NCBI RefSeq assembly: GCF_001429625.1
Contig: NZ_LMSU01000004.1
Coordinates: forward strand, 190,715 to 254,714
DNA length: 64,000 bases
DNA from: Nocardioides sp. Soil805
GTDB lineage: Bacteria > Actinomycetota > Actinomycetes > Propionibacteriales > Nocardioidaceae
Direction: 5' to 3'
The number at the start of each line of letters is the position of its first letter. The first letter of the stretch is position 1. Below the pieces are notes generated by a model, which was not told the DNA's origin, did not search any database, and saw only the letters and a list, made by a program, of their open reading frames with translations. Both the position numbers and the translations under genes were made by a program. Shown here piece by piece: positions 1 to 8,170 of the stretch.

Positions 1-1
1 C

Positions 2-133
2 ACCTACCCCGACACCTTCGGAGTGCCACCCCGCATGGAGGCGCACCACAAGGTCGAGGCCTACCTCGACCGGGCGCAGCCCGCTGCCGTGTTCGCGGCC
101 ATCGACCTGGCGTGGGAGATGCAGCGTCGGTGA
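2..133 (+). CDS. C-terminal end of an unrecognised protein (cut by window edge)
   Basis: An open frame enters from the left edge and ends at TGA 131-133, giving the last 43 residues of a protein, ending in AIDLAWEMQRR. The visible piece includes TFGVPPRMEAHHKVEAYL. I do not recognise the family. The high third-position GC and the clean stop just before the convergent gene on the other strand support real coding. Nothing can be said about start, length or function. Confidence 0.6.
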   Translation, partial: TYPDTFGVPPRMEAHHKVEAYLDRAQPAAVFAAIDLAWEMQRR

Positions 134-137
134 CGGG

Positions 138-941
138 TCAGTCCCCGGACGCTGCGGCGACGGCGTCGAGGTCGCGCACGGCGTACCGGTGGTGCTCCCA
201 CTCCTCGTTGAGGATCACGTGCAGGCAGTGGAGCACGGTGACCTGGTGGTCCGGGTCCCACGCGTCGGCGCGCGGAGCGGCGAGCTCGTCGGGCGTGACG
301 GCGGCGAGGTGGTCGCGCACCAGGGCGACCCGGTCCGCCCGTGCCTCCAGGACGTCCGCCCAGGACGGGACATGCGTCGCGAACACCGACATGTCGTGGC
401 CGTCGGTCTCGTAGTCGCCGTGCGGGAGGCCGAGCGGGTGGTACGGCGCCCCGAGCTCGAGGACCGCGCGTCCCAGCCAGGTGTCCGTGGCCATCACCAG
501 GTGGCGCAGCGTCTGCGCGAAGCTCCACTCGCTGCCCACCGAGACGTCGACCGTGCCCGCCGGCATCGCCGCGACACGCTCGAGGGTCGTCGCCCAGGTC
601 TCCTCGAGCCCCGCCCACGCGGCGCGCAGGCCGTCTGGGTCCTCGGCCCTGCGGCCGGCGCGACCCGGGAAGCGGCGGTCGAGCTCCGCGTCGACGAGCG
701 GGGCGACGTCGACGCCGTTGATGAGCAGGCTGCCGCCGTCCTCGGACAGCCAGGGCGCGTCGATGTCGGCGCCCTGGACATCGACCCCGCGCATCACCAC
801 CCCGGAGAGGTCGGCGCCGACGAAGCGGGCGCGACGGAGGTCGACGTCGACGAACTCCGCCTCCTGGAGGTCGTCGGAGCCGGAGAAGGTGGGCACGACC
901 GAGAGCCTGACATCCCGCCGTCGCGCCGTGAAGGCCCGCAC
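138..941 (-). CDS. Pentapeptide-repeat / DinB-like fusion protein
   Basis: A 267-residue protein. Residues about 25-60 read as degenerate pentapeptide repeats (FVDVDL, ARFVGADL, VMRGVDVQGADID), which form a right-handed helix of unknown role. Residues about 105-260 look like a DinB_2 four-helix domain: a WSFAQTLRHLVMATDTWLG segment with a conserved His, and a late His cluster in CLHVILNEEWEHHRYA, the usual metal-binding pattern of DinB/YfiT-like enzymes. No catalytic activity can be assigned. It ends four bases from the stop of the preceding convergent gene and is divergent from the mycothiol-isomerase-like gene, which shares the four-helix fold. The start at 941 gives the longest plausible form; a later start is possible because the first 15 residues are poorly conserved in character. 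Confidence 0.75.
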   Translation of the reverse strand: MRAFTARRRDVRLSVVPTFSGSDDLQEAEFVDVDLRRARFVGADLSGVVMRGVDVQGADIDAPWLSEDGGSLLINGVDVAPLVDAELDRRFPGRAGRRAEDPDGLRAAWAGLEETWATTLERVAAMPAGTVDVSVGSEWSFAQTLRHLVMATDTWLGRAVLELGAPYHPLGLPHGDYETDGHDMSVFATHVPSWADVLEARADRVALVRDHLAAVTPDELAAPRADAWDPDHQVTVLHCLHVILNEEWEHHRYAVRDLDAVAAASGD

Positions 942-948
942 GGGCGTC

Positions 949-954
949 TAGCCT
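949..954 (+). promoter_or_regulatory. -10 hexamer TAGCCT, leaderless arrangement
   Basis: TAGCCT fits the actinobacterial TANNNT -10 consensus and lies six bases before the ATG at 961, so the transcript probably begins at or next to the start codon. There is no Shine-Dalgarno sequence before that ATG, which agrees with leaderless initiation. Confidence 0.5.
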
Positions 955-960
955 CGACGC

Positions 961-1575
961 ATGGCAGGTTCCTGGGCCGGGTCGCGGCGGGCGTTCGCCG
1001 ACGCCGCGCAGTGGTTCGTGCAGGTGGCCGGGCGGGTGGGTGACCGCTGGGACCGGGCGGCGCTGGGCGAGTGGGACGTGCGCGCCCTGGTCGGCCACAC
1101 GAGCCGTGCGTTCCTCACCGTCGAGGCCTACCTCGGGCGTCCTGCCGCCGTGGTCGAGCTCGGCTCCCCGGTCGACTACTACCGGGCTGCCGGTGCGATC
1201 GCCGGTGGGCCGGACGTCGCCCAGCGCGGCCGGGACGCCGGCACCGCGCTGGGTCCGGACCCGGCAACCGCCGTCGCACAGATCGCCACCCGGGTCCTGG
1301 CGCTCGTCGAGGACCAGGACGGTACGGAGCCGGTCACCACGATCGTGGGCGGCATGCTGCTGGGCGACTACCTCCCGACCCGCACGTTCGAGCTGGCCGT
1401 GCACACCGCCGATCTCGCGACCGCCCTGGGCGAGCCCGTGGACGTGCCGGGCACCGCGGCGGCGCAGGCCCTGTCCATCGCGGCGGAGCTCGCCGTCGCC
1501 CGTGGCGACGCCGGCGCGCTCCTGCTCGCGCTCACCGGCAGGGCGGGACTCCCGCCGGGCTTCTCGGTGCTCTGA
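961..1575 (+). CDS. Maleylpyruvate isomerase N-terminal (mycothiol-dependent) family protein
   Basis: A 204-residue protein of the four-helix mycothiol-dependent isomerase family (TIGR03086/MDMPI-N type). What is seen: W-x-V-R-A-L-V-G-H near residues 38-47, a conserved metal-ligand His in these folds, and the late family signature FELAVHTADLATALG around residues 140-155. Relatives use mycothiol as a cofactor for isomerisation or transfer reactions, but most members have unknown substrates, so no reaction is claimed. The gene lacks a ribosome-binding site and has a -10 box six bases before ATG. It is a single gene, divergent from the DinB fusion. Confidence 0.8.
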   Translation: MAGSWAGSRRAFADAAQWFVQVAGRVGDRWDRAALGEWDVRALVGHTSRAFLTVEAYLGRPAAVVELGSPVDYYRAAGAIAGGPDVAQRGRDAGTALGPDPATAVAQIATRVLALVEDQDGTEPVTTIVGGMLLGDYLPTRTFELAVHTADLATALGEPVDVPGTAAAQALSIAAELAVARGDAGALLLALTGRAGLPPGFSVL

Positions 1576-1650
1576 CCCGCCCCGCGCGCCCACCCAGCGG
1601 TGCCGGCCCGACGTACGGCCCAGCATCGTGACCCGGAGGCAGGCCGGGTA

Positions 1651-1692
1651 GGGGACAAGGTCCCCGGGACCAGGGGCCGCACAACTGGGTAT
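1651..1692 (+). promoter_or_regulatory. Perfect palindrome GGGGACAAGGTCCCC with downstream GGTATGG
   Basis: GGGGAC (1651-1656) and GTCCCC (1660-1665) form a perfect inverted repeat with a three-base centre, about 110 bases before the GTG at 1774. A possible -10 element (GGGTAT 1687-1692 or TATGGC 1690-1695) follows about 22-24 bases later, so the palindrome would sit over the -35 region. It resembles a DosR-type box in base content, but that class has an even centre. The regulator is unknown. Confidence 0.4.
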
Positions 1693-1773
1693 GGCGACCC
1701 CGCCCCGATCGGAGTAGGCAGGAGGGACCGGCGGTGCCGGACGGGGCACCGCCCCTCCAGAGAGGAGTGGACC

Positions 1774-2376
1774 GTGTACGCACGCTCCAGCACCTTCCAC
1801 GGCAGGCCGGACCAGGTGGACGCGGGCATCGCCTTCGTCGAGAACGAGGTCGCCCCCATGCTCCACGACATCACGGGCTCGCGCGGGCTCTCGTTCATCG
1901 TCGATCGCCACGACGGGCAGTGCATCGCCACCAGCTCCTGGGAGAGCGAGGAGGCGATGCGCGCCAGCGACGGGCAGCTGCGGGCCATGCGGGACCGCGG
2001 GAAGGGCATCCTGGGCGCCTCCCTGCAGATCGACGAGTGGGAGATCGCCGTGATGCACCGGGACCAGCACGGTCAGTGCTGCCGGGTCAGCTGGCTGCAG
2101 GGCGACCTCGACGCCATGACCGACACGTTCCGGACCAGCATCCTGCGCGACCTCGAGGAGACCGCAGGGTTCTGCGGCGCCAGCCTGCTCGTCAACTCGT
2201 CGACCGGCATGGGCTGCGCCAGCACGGTGTGGCAGGACCGGGCCGCCATGGAGGCCAGCCGCGCCTCGGCCGACGACATGCGCAGCCGGACCGCCAGCGA
2301 GTCGAAGGGCGAGATCGTCGACGTCCACGAGTACGAGCTCGCCTACGCCCACCTGCACGTCCCCGAGATGGCCTGA
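1774..2376 (+). CDS. Tandem ABM-like (dimeric alpha/beta barrel) protein
   Basis: A 200-residue protein that I read as two consecutive antibiotic-biosynthesis-monooxygenase-like (ferredoxin-fold) halves. The first (about 1-88) runs from ARSSTFHGRPDQVDAGIAFV to a WESEEAMRAS segment; the second (about 93-195) repeats the layout with RVSWLQGDLDAMTDTF and ending VWQDRAAMEASRAS. The paired W-x-s/D-x-x-A-M-x-A-S motifs are the clearest sign of internal duplication. ABM folds include small oxygenases and heme-degrading enzymes, but no active-site residues are evident, so function is open. The GTG at 1774 was chosen because AGAGGAG (1761-1767) sits six bases before it; earlier in-frame starts lack a site. 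A perfect 15-base palindrome lies upstream. Confidence 0.65.
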   Translation: MYARSSTFHGRPDQVDAGIAFVENEVAPMLHDITGSRGLSFIVDRHDGQCIATSSWESEEAMRASDGQLRAMRDRGKGILGASLQIDEWEIAVMHRDQHGQCCRVSWLQGDLDAMTDTFRTSILRDLEETAGFCGASLLVNSSTGMGCASTVWQDRAAMEASRASADDMRSRTASESKGEIVDVHEYELAYAHLHVPEMA

Positions 2377-2403
2377 GCGGCGCCGCCGCGCCGGCCGGGG
2401 CCG

Positions 2404-3330
2404 CTAGGCGCGGGCCCGCAGCCCCGCCCGGAGCTCGGCCAGCGCCCGGTCGAGGCCGACGCGCGGCTCCCAGCCCCAGCGGCGCGCGCGGTCGGCACGG
2501 ATCTGCCCGGTCCAGGCGGACCCCTCTTCCCACACCGGCTCCAGGCCGATGGCGTCGGTCACCGCGCCCAGGTAGTCGCGCTGCGTCGCCGGCTCGCCGG
2601 CGACGTTCACGGCAGTGCACCCGCCCGCCACCGGACCGGCCTCCGGGTCGTCGGAGGTGGCGACAGCACCGAGCGCCACGTCGGCGGTCAGCGTGGCCAG
2701 GTCGTCGACGTGGACCCAGTTGAACGACTGCTCCGGGACCGCCCGGCGCGCGCGCTCGTCGTCGCGCACCTGGGCCGGGCGCACCGTGTTCCACACCGAC
2801 GTCTCCCCCGCGCCCAGGATCGCCGGCGGCCGCACCAGGACCCGGGTGGGCCCGTCGACCTCGGCCAGCGCGAGGTCCACGTCCCGCTTGATCACCGCGT
2901 AGTCCCCGGCGTCGTCGCCCGCCAGGGCCGAGTGCTCGTCGACGTCGCCGAGCCCCGGGCTACGGTCGTAGACCGCGGCCGTCGACACGTGCACGAGGCG
3001 CTCCACGCCCGCCCCGGCAGCCGCCCGGGCGATGGCGAGCGTGCCGTCGAGGCCCACCGTGCGCTGGCTGTCCGCGTCCCCGCCCAGCGGGTGCACGGTG
3101 GTGACCAGCGCCGTTGCACCCGAGACCGCGGCGGCCGCGAAGGTCGGGTCGGCGAAGTCCCCCACCAGCTCCTCGACCCCGGTCAGGGCCGGGGCCGTGC
3201 CGGGACGGCGTACGACGGCACGCACGGCGGCCCCTCGCTCGCTGAGCGCCGCGACGACGCGGCTCCCCACCAGGCCGTTGGCCCCGGTGACGACGACGGG
3301 TGCGGACGACGGCTGCGTCGGTGAGGTCAT
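2404..3330 (-). CDS. NAD-dependent epimerase/dehydratase family protein
   Basis: A 308-residue extended short-chain dehydrogenase. The N-terminal nucleotide-binding motif is TGANGLVGSRV (about residues 14-24), followed by RAVVRRPG, and STAAVYD (about 118-124) is the Ser/Thr-containing strand. The catalytic tyrosine pair is less clear: the expected YxxxK appears as YAVIK (about 146-150). Members act on NDP-sugars or other small alcohols and ketones; the substrate cannot be told. The ATG at 3330 is preferred because GGTGGAG lies just upstream and the region beyond would overlap the divergent SDR gene. The 34-base gap between the two starts suggests a shared promoter region. Confidence 0.8.
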   Translation of the reverse strand: MTSPTQPSSAPVVVTGANGLVGSRVVAALSERGAAVRAVVRRPGTAPALTGVEELVGDFADPTFAAAAVSGATALVTTVHPLGGDADSQRTVGLDGTLAIARAAAGAGVERLVHVSTAAVYDRSPGLGDVDEHSALAGDDAGDYAVIKRDVDLALAEVDGPTRVLVRPPAILGAGETSVWNTVRPAQVRDDERARRAVPEQSFNWVHVDDLATLTADVALGAVATSDDPEAGPVAGGCTAVNVAGEPATQRDYLGAVTDAIGLEPVWEEGSAWTGQIRADRARRWGWEPRVGLDRALAELRAGLRARA

Positions 3331-3364
3331 GGCTCCACCATGGCAGGCCGGGTAGAAAGGCCCC

Positions 3365-4021
3365 ATGGTGAGGCCGGTCGTCGTCGTGGTGGGTGCAGGT
3401 CCTGGCGTGGGCGGCGCGTTGGCTCGCCGCTTCGTCGACGAGGGGTACGACGTGGGGCTGGTCGGCCGGAACCGGCCGGCCCTCGACGCACTCGTCGCCG
3501 ACCTCGAGCCGCGTGGCGCCACCGTCCGGTCCGTGGCCGTCGACCTCACCGACACGGCAGCCGCGACCGGGGCCGTGCGGCAGCTGGGTCAGGCGTGGGG
3601 ACGTATCGACGTCCTGCACTTCAACCCCAGCGCCTACCGGGAGAAGGGCCCGCTGGACCTCACGGTCCCCGAGCTGCTCGAGGACGTCGCGCTCGGCGTC
3701 GGCGCGCTTCTGACCGCCGTACAGGCGGCTCGACCGTTCCTGCTGTCCGGTGGCCGCATCAGCGTCACGGGCAGCATGGCCGCCGACGAGCCATGGCACG
3801 GCGCGGCCTCTCTCGGCGTGCAGAAGGCCGGGGTGCGCAACCTCGTCCACAGCCTCGACGCCGCCCTCGCACCGGACGGGATCCGCGCGGTGTCCGTCAC
3901 CGTCCGCGGCACGCTGGCCCGGGAGGGCGCCTTCACCCCCGACCGGGTGGCGGACGCGATCTGGCGGGCGGTCGCGACCGCCGGCGACGCCTGGGCCAGC
4001 GAGGTCCCCTATCCGGGGTGA
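3365..4021 (+). CDS. SDR-family oxidoreductase, atypical active site
   Basis: A 218-residue Rossmann-fold protein of the short-chain dehydrogenase family. The cofactor loop is GAGPGVGGALARRF (about residues 9-22), followed by LVGRNRPAL and VDLTD. The catalytic Ser region is ISVTGSMA. The usual YxxxK is replaced by L-G-V-Q-K (AASLGVQKAGVRNLV): the lysine is kept but the tyrosine is not. Classical NAD(P)H-dependent carbonyl chemistry would therefore be impaired, so a binding or non-classical role is possible. Length is slightly short for the family. It is divergent from the epimerase gene and convergent with the DUF2200 gene. Confidence 0.8.
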   Translation: MVRPVVVVVGAGPGVGGALARRFVDEGYDVGLVGRNRPALDALVADLEPRGATVRSVAVDLTDTAAATGAVRQLGQAWGRIDVLHFNPSAYREKGPLDLTVPELLEDVALGVGALLTAVQAARPFLLSGGRISVTGSMAADEPWHGAASLGVQKAGVRNLVHSLDAALAPDGIRAVSVTVRGTLAREGAFTPDRVADAIWRAVATAGDAWASEVPYPG

Positions 4022-4039
4022 CTCGCAGCCCGGTCGAGG

Positions 4040-4381
4040 CTACGTCCGCAGGACCTTGTCCATGGCCTTGCCGCGGGCCAGCTCGTCGACCAGCTTGTCG
4101 AGGTAGCGGATCTTGCGCATCAGCGGATCCTCGACGTCCTCGACGCGGACGCCGCACACCACACCGGTGATGTGCGACGCGAGGGGGTTGAGGGCGGCGT
4201 CGGCGAAGAAGTCCTCGATCGTGGTGCCGCCGGCGAGGTGCCGGCCCAGGGCGGCGTCGTCGAAACCGGTGAGCCACTCGATCACCTCGTCGAGCTCTGC
4301 CTTCGTGCGGCCCTTGCGCTCCACCTTGGTGACGTAGTGGGGATAGACCGAGGCGAAGCTCGTGGCGAAGATGCGGCTCAT
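4040..4381 (-). CDS. DUF2200 domain protein
   Basis: A 113-residue soluble protein that matches my memory of the DUF2200 family throughout: IFATSFASVYPHYVTKVERK at the N-terminus, then KAELDEVIEWLTGFDD and ITGVVCGVRVEDVEDPLMRKIRYLDKL (cut here into parts). Function is unknown in the family. The chosen ATG (4381) starts directly at the conserved block; earlier in-frame codons would run into the sulfatase gene. It overlaps nothing, but its promoter must lie inside the first codons of the divergent sulfatase gene, whose -10 box is at 4393-4398. Confidence 0.75.
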   Translation of the reverse strand: MSRIFATSFASVYPHYVTKVERKGRTKAELDEVIEWLTGFDDAALGRHLAGGTTIEDFFADAALNPLASHITGVVCGVRVEDVEDPLMRKIRYLDKLVDELARGKAMDKVLRT

Positions 4382-4406
4382 CCCGGCGAGCGTAGTGTCG
4401 GGCCGC

Positions 4407-5657
4407 ATGGCCGACAACGTCCTGTGGATCATCACCGACGACCAGATGCGCTCGACGCTCCCGACCATGGACGCGACGTGGAAGCGGCTGGTGGAGAAGG
4501 GTGTCCGGTTCCGTCGCGGCTACACCGCGATGCCGTGGTGCGGGCCGGCACGGGCCTCGATGCTCACCAGCCGTTACCCCCACGACCACGGCTGCCACGA
4601 CAACCGCACGCACCGCCCGTTCGTCGACCAGGGCCTCGACCGCGACACCGTCGCCACCCGGATGCGCGGCGCCGACGTCGACACCGGCTACTTCGGCAAG
4701 TACATGAACGGCCTCGGCGAGGACCCGGAGTACGTCGCGCCCGGCTGGGGCCGGTGGGTGGCCACGGTCGGCAAGCGGGGCCAGGTGAACGTCGACGGCG
4801 ACGTGCGCCAGCTCGACGGCCAGGCGGCCGCCGACACCTTCGCCGCCGAGCGGCTGCGACGGTTCGTGGAGCGGCACGAGGACAGCGGCCCGTGGTTCGC
4901 CGCGTGGGCGCCGTCGATCCCGCACGACCCCTACCGACCGAGCGCGGAGCACCGCCACGACTTCGACGACGCCACGTGGGACCCGCCCGCCCTCAACGAG
5001 GCCGACCTGTCCGACAAGCCCACCTGGATGCGGGACCTGCCCCCGCAGGACCGGGCCCTGATGCGGCGGGTGCTCGAGGGGAAGCTCGAGGAGCTCCAGG
5101 ACCTCGATGACCAGGTCGGTCTGCTGCTCGACGTCCTGTGGCGGACCGGCCAGCTGGAGCGCACCTGGATCTTCTTCGTCTCCGACAACGGCTACCTCCT
5201 CGGCGAGCACCGGCTCTTCCGCAAGGAACAGCCCTACGAGGAGTCCGCGGGCATCCCGTTCGTCGTGCGCGGACCGGGCGTCGAGCCGGGCACCGGCAAC
5301 GCCTTCGTCTCCCAGGTCGACCTGATGCCCACCACGCTCGAGATCGCCGGTCTCGACCCCGACGCGGGCCGCGAGCTCTCCGGCCGCTCGATGCTGGGTC
5401 CGTTGCGCAGCGGTGACTGGTCGTCGTGGCGTCGCCGCCTGCTCGTCGAGAACACCAACCTCGGCTGGGCGATGCTGCGCGAGGGCTCGCAGGCCTACAT
5501 CGAGCACCACGAGCGCGACGAGTGGGAGCTGTACGACCTGTCCCTCGACCCGCACCAGCTGTCCAGCCGTCGCGACGCCGACGTCGCCGACCTGTCGGCG
5601 CGGGTCACGGCGATGCGGCGCGCCCGCGGCACGGAGCTGCGCGCCCTCGAGGACTAG
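4407..5657 (+). CDS. Type I sulfatase
   Basis: A 416-residue alkaline-phosphatase-superfamily sulfatase. The N-terminus begins at once with VLWIITDDQ, holding the metal-binding Asp pair (residues 11-12). The formylglycine motif C-x-P-x-R is present as CGPAR (Cys45), so it should need a formylglycine-generating enzyme (not in this window). A late FVSDNGYLLGEH block supplies the D-N metal ligands, and the C-terminus carries the usual LYDLSLDPHQLSS motif. No signal peptide is seen, so it is probably cytoplasmic. The substrate (a sulfate ester) is unknown. TAGTGT at 4393-4398 is a likely -10 element, and no ribosome-binding site is visible. Confidence 0.9.
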   Translation: MADNVLWIITDDQMRSTLPTMDATWKRLVEKGVRFRRGYTAMPWCGPARASMLTSRYPHDHGCHDNRTHRPFVDQGLDRDTVATRMRGADVDTGYFGKYMNGLGEDPEYVAPGWGRWVATVGKRGQVNVDGDVRQLDGQAAADTFAAERLRRFVERHEDSGPWFAAWAPSIPHDPYRPSAEHRHDFDDATWDPPALNEADLSDKPTWMRDLPPQDRALMRRVLEGKLEELQDLDDQVGLLLDVLWRTGQLERTWIFFVSDNGYLLGEHRLFRKEQPYEESAGIPFVVRGPGVEPGTGNAFVSQVDLMPTTLEIAGLDPDAGRELSGRSMLGPLRSGDWSSWRRRLLVENTNLGWAMLREGSQAYIEHHERDEWELYDLSLDPHQLSSRRDADVADLSARVTAMRRARGTELRALED

Positions 5658-5664
5658 CCGCCGT

Positions 5665-6396
5665 TCACGCCGGGCGGCGCCAGACCGAGACGTGGCTCTC
5701 GGAGTCTTCGGTGAAGGGAGCGCCGTCCCAGTCGGCGCTCCGTCGCTCGAGGACCATCCCGGCGAGCCGTGCCATCAGGTCGCACTCGGCCGGCCAGATG
5801 TAGCGGAAGTTGCTGGCGCCGTACGTCACGGAGCCGTCGGGATGGCGCCGGTAGTGGTGGGACGTCCCCTGCTGGGTGGTCATGTCGTAGGTGTCGAAGC
5901 CGACGTGGCGTTGCCCCACGTGGAACGGGACGGCGTCCTGGCCGGGCGGGAGGCGCCGGATGCCGGGGACCCACAGCTCGACGACGAAACGGCCACCCGG
6001 TGCGAGGTGGCGGGCGGCGTTCTCGAAGCAGGCGACCTGCTCGTCCTGCGTCCGGAGGTTCCCGATGCTGTTCCACACGACGTAGACGAGCGAGAACATG
6101 CCGGGCACCGTGCTGGTCGCCATGTCACCGACCACGACGGGGATGTCGGCCCGCTTCTGGTGCAGCTTGTCCACCATCGGCTGGGAGAGCTCGACCCCGC
6201 TCACCGGGACGCCGCGCTCGGCCAGCGGGATGGCCACCCGTCCCGTGCCGATCGCCATCTCGAGCGCCGGACCGCCGTCCGCGAGATCGGCCAGAAGGCG
6301 GACCGCGGGGTCCAGGACGTCGGGGGCGAACATGAACGCCGAGGCCTCGTCGTAGCGCTCGGCCGTCTCCACGTCCCACAGGTCGCTGCTCGTCAT
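5665..6396 (-). CDS. Class I SAM-dependent methyltransferase
   Basis: About 243 residues. Motif I is GGPALEMAIGTGRVAIPLAERG (in pieces: EMAIGTGR), with the motif II acidic residue in GVELSQPMV, then VYVVWNSIGNL and the post-motif AARHLAPGGRFVVELW. These assign the Methyltransf_11/25 group; the acceptor is unknown. The start at 6396 (GAGG eight bases upstream) matches the common M-x-x-x-LWD start of relatives; an in-frame start at 6414 with GGAG upstream is equally possible. It is convergent with the sulfatase gene, with only seven bases between stops. Confidence 0.8.
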   Translation of the reverse strand: MTSSDLWDVETAERYDEASAFMFAPDVLDPAVRLLADLADGGPALEMAIGTGRVAIPLAERGVPVSGVELSQPMVDKLHQKRADIPVVVGDMATSTVPGMFSLVYVVWNSIGNLRTQDEQVACFENAARHLAPGGRFVVELWVPGIRRLPPGQDAVPFHVGQRHVGFDTYDMTTQQGTSHHYRRHPDGSVTYGASNFRYIWPAECDLMARLAGMVLERRSADWDGAPFTEDSESHVSVWRRPA

Positions 6397-6481
6397 CGGG
6401 CCAGCCTCGACCATGGGGGCGGCTCCCGGACACCCATTTGTCGCCCAGCCCCGGCCGAGGACGCCCCCGGCGCTGCCGCCG

Positions 6482-7291
6482 TCAGCGGACCGCGGCGACG
6501 GACTCGTCGGGCCCGGCCAGCTTGAGAGACAGCCAGATGGGGACGATCGAGACCACGATCAGCGCCGCGGCGACGACGTTGACGACCGGGGCCTGGTTGG
6601 GCCGGAAGAGGTTCTGGTAGATCCAGATCGGCAGCGTCTGTATGCCCTGGCCGGCGGTGAACGTCGTCACGATGATCTCGTCGAAGGACAGGGCGAAGGA
6701 CAGCAGCGCGCCGGCCAGCAGGGCCGAGCGCAGCATGGGCAGGGTCACCGACCGGAACGTCCTGAAGGTGCCGGCACCGAGGTCCATCGAGGCCTCCTCC
6801 AGGTTGCCGCCCACCCGCCGCAGGCGGGCGATCGCGTTGTTGAAGATCGTCACGATGCAGAAGGTCGCGTGGGAGACGACCAGCGTGAGCATGCCCAGCT
6901 CGATCCCGATGACGGTGAGGAAGGCGTTGGCCAGCGCGATGCCGGTCACGACCCCGGGCAGCGCGATGGGCAGGATGATCAGCAGCGAGATCGTGTCCCG
7001 CCCGTAGAAGCTGAACCGCTGGAGCGCGAGCGCCGCCATGGTCCCCAGCAGCAGCGCCACGGCCGTCGCGAGCAGCGCGACCTCGAGCGAGACCACGATC
7101 GCGTTGCGCGCCCCGGCCGACTGGGCGGCGGCGGACCACCACTGCGTGGTGAAGCCCGGGGGCGGCCACGCGAAGGTGCGCGAGACGTTGAAGGAGTTCA
7201 CGACCACCAGCGCCAGCGGCACGTGGATGAAGAGCAGCACCAGGCCGGTGATGCCGAGGAGGAGCGCCCGGGTGGCGCGCGAGAAGGTCAC
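6482..7291 (-). CDS. potC: Polyamine ABC transporter, permease protein PotC
   Basis: A 269-residue inner-membrane permease with about six hydrophobic segments (first LLLGITGLVLLFIHVPLALV) and the EAA loop EEASMDLGAGTFRTFRSVTLP, which docks the ATPase. With PotB it would form the membrane channel for spermidine/putrescine uptake. Start is GTG 7291, which overlaps the potB stop as GTGA, so the two are translationally coupled. It is the last gene of the potA-potD-potB-potC operon. Substrate is assigned from the family and from the binding protein; other amines or small solutes are possible. Confidence 0.9.
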   Translation of the reverse strand: MTFSRATRALLLGITGLVLLFIHVPLALVVVNSFNVSRTFAWPPPGFTTQWWSAAAQSAGARNAIVVSLEVALLATAVALLLGTMAALALQRFSFYGRDTISLLIILPIALPGVVTGIALANAFLTVIGIELGMLTLVVSHATFCIVTIFNNAIARLRRVGGNLEEASMDLGAGTFRTFRSVTLPMLRSALLAGALLSFALSFDEIIVTTFTAGQGIQTLPIWIYQNLFRPNQAPVVNVVAAALIVVSIVPIWLSLKLAGPDESVAAVR

Positions 7292-8169
7292 AGGCTCTCC
7301 AAGGCTCCGGTACGTCGTACGGCGGCGAGGTAGAGGAGCATCACGACGACCGGGATGGTCGCGACCGCGGCAGCGAACGGCATGTTGTTGCCGGTCAGGA
7401 ACGAGTCGTAGACGACGTTGCCGAGCATCTGGTTGGTCCCGCCCACGATGCGCACCGCGATGTAGTCGCCGAGCGTCAACGAGAACGTGAAGATGGACCC
7501 CGCCACAGCGGCCGGGAACAGCACGGGCAGCACGACCCTCCGGACCGTGGTGGCGCTCGAGGCGCCGAGGTCCGCCGACGCCTCGAGCAGCGAGTCCGGG
7601 AGCCGCTCCAGACCGGCGTACATCGGCAGGATCATGTACGGCAGCCACAGGTAGGCCAGCGTGATGACGGTGGCGACCAGGCCGTAGCCCGGGGTGCCGC
7701 CCCCCAGCGGGGCCAGCAGCCACTCCACCGGTCCGTCGTTGGAGAGCATGCCCCGCCAGGCGTAGGCCTTGACCAGGTACGACGCCCACAGCGGCGTCAG
7801 CACCAGGACGACCAGCACGCGCTGCAGCCTCGGGGACGCGACCTTGGCCATGTAGAGCGCGACCGGGAAGGCGAGCAGCGCGTCGATGACGGTGACGGCT
7901 GCGGCCGTGGCGATCGTGCGACCCGTGATCGTGCGGTAGACGTCGATGGTGAACAGGTCGCGGTAGTTCTGGAGGTTCCAGACGCGCTGGATGTTGCCGC
8001 CGAAGGCGTCGACGGTCCACAGGGACGTGATGAACAGCGCGGCCAGGGAGCCCAGGTAGAGGACCCCCAGCCAGAGCATGGGCGGCCCCAGGAGCAGGCC
8101 GAGCCGCAGGCGCGGGTGGCGGTGGAGCAGGGCCCCACCGCCACTCGGCGACTGCTGCTCCTCGGCCAC
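7288..8169 (-). CDS. potB: Polyamine ABC transporter, permease protein PotB
   Basis: A 293-residue permease. After a short soluble N-terminus (MAEEQQSPSGGG) come six predicted membrane helices, the first being LGLLLGPPMLWLGVLYLGSL, and an EAA motif LLEASADLGASSATTVRRVVLP. Start is GTG 8169, one base after the potD stop (8171), and its own stop overlaps potC. Its partner is PotC, and PotA drives transport. The N-terminus is not long enough for an extra domain. Confidence 0.9.
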   Translation of the reverse strand: MAEEQQSPSGGGALLHRHPRLRLGLLLGPPMLWLGVLYLGSLAALFITSLWTVDAFGGNIQRVWNLQNYRDLFTIDVYRTITGRTIATAAAVTVIDALLAFPVALYMAKVASPRLQRVLVVLVLTPLWASYLVKAYAWRGMLSNDGPVEWLLAPLGGGTPGYGLVATVITLAYLWLPYMILPMYAGLERLPDSLLEASADLGASSATTVRRVVLPVLFPAAVAGSIFTFSLTLGDYIAVRIVGGTNQMLGNVVYDSFLTGNNMPFAAAVATIPVVVMLLYLAAVRRTGALESL

Positions 8170-8170
8170 C

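Noticed and set aside
1651..1665. A DosR/DevR box before the ABM-like gene
   Set aside because: The centre is three bases, whereas that box needs an even two-base centre in a 20-base site; no DosR-type regulator is present here.
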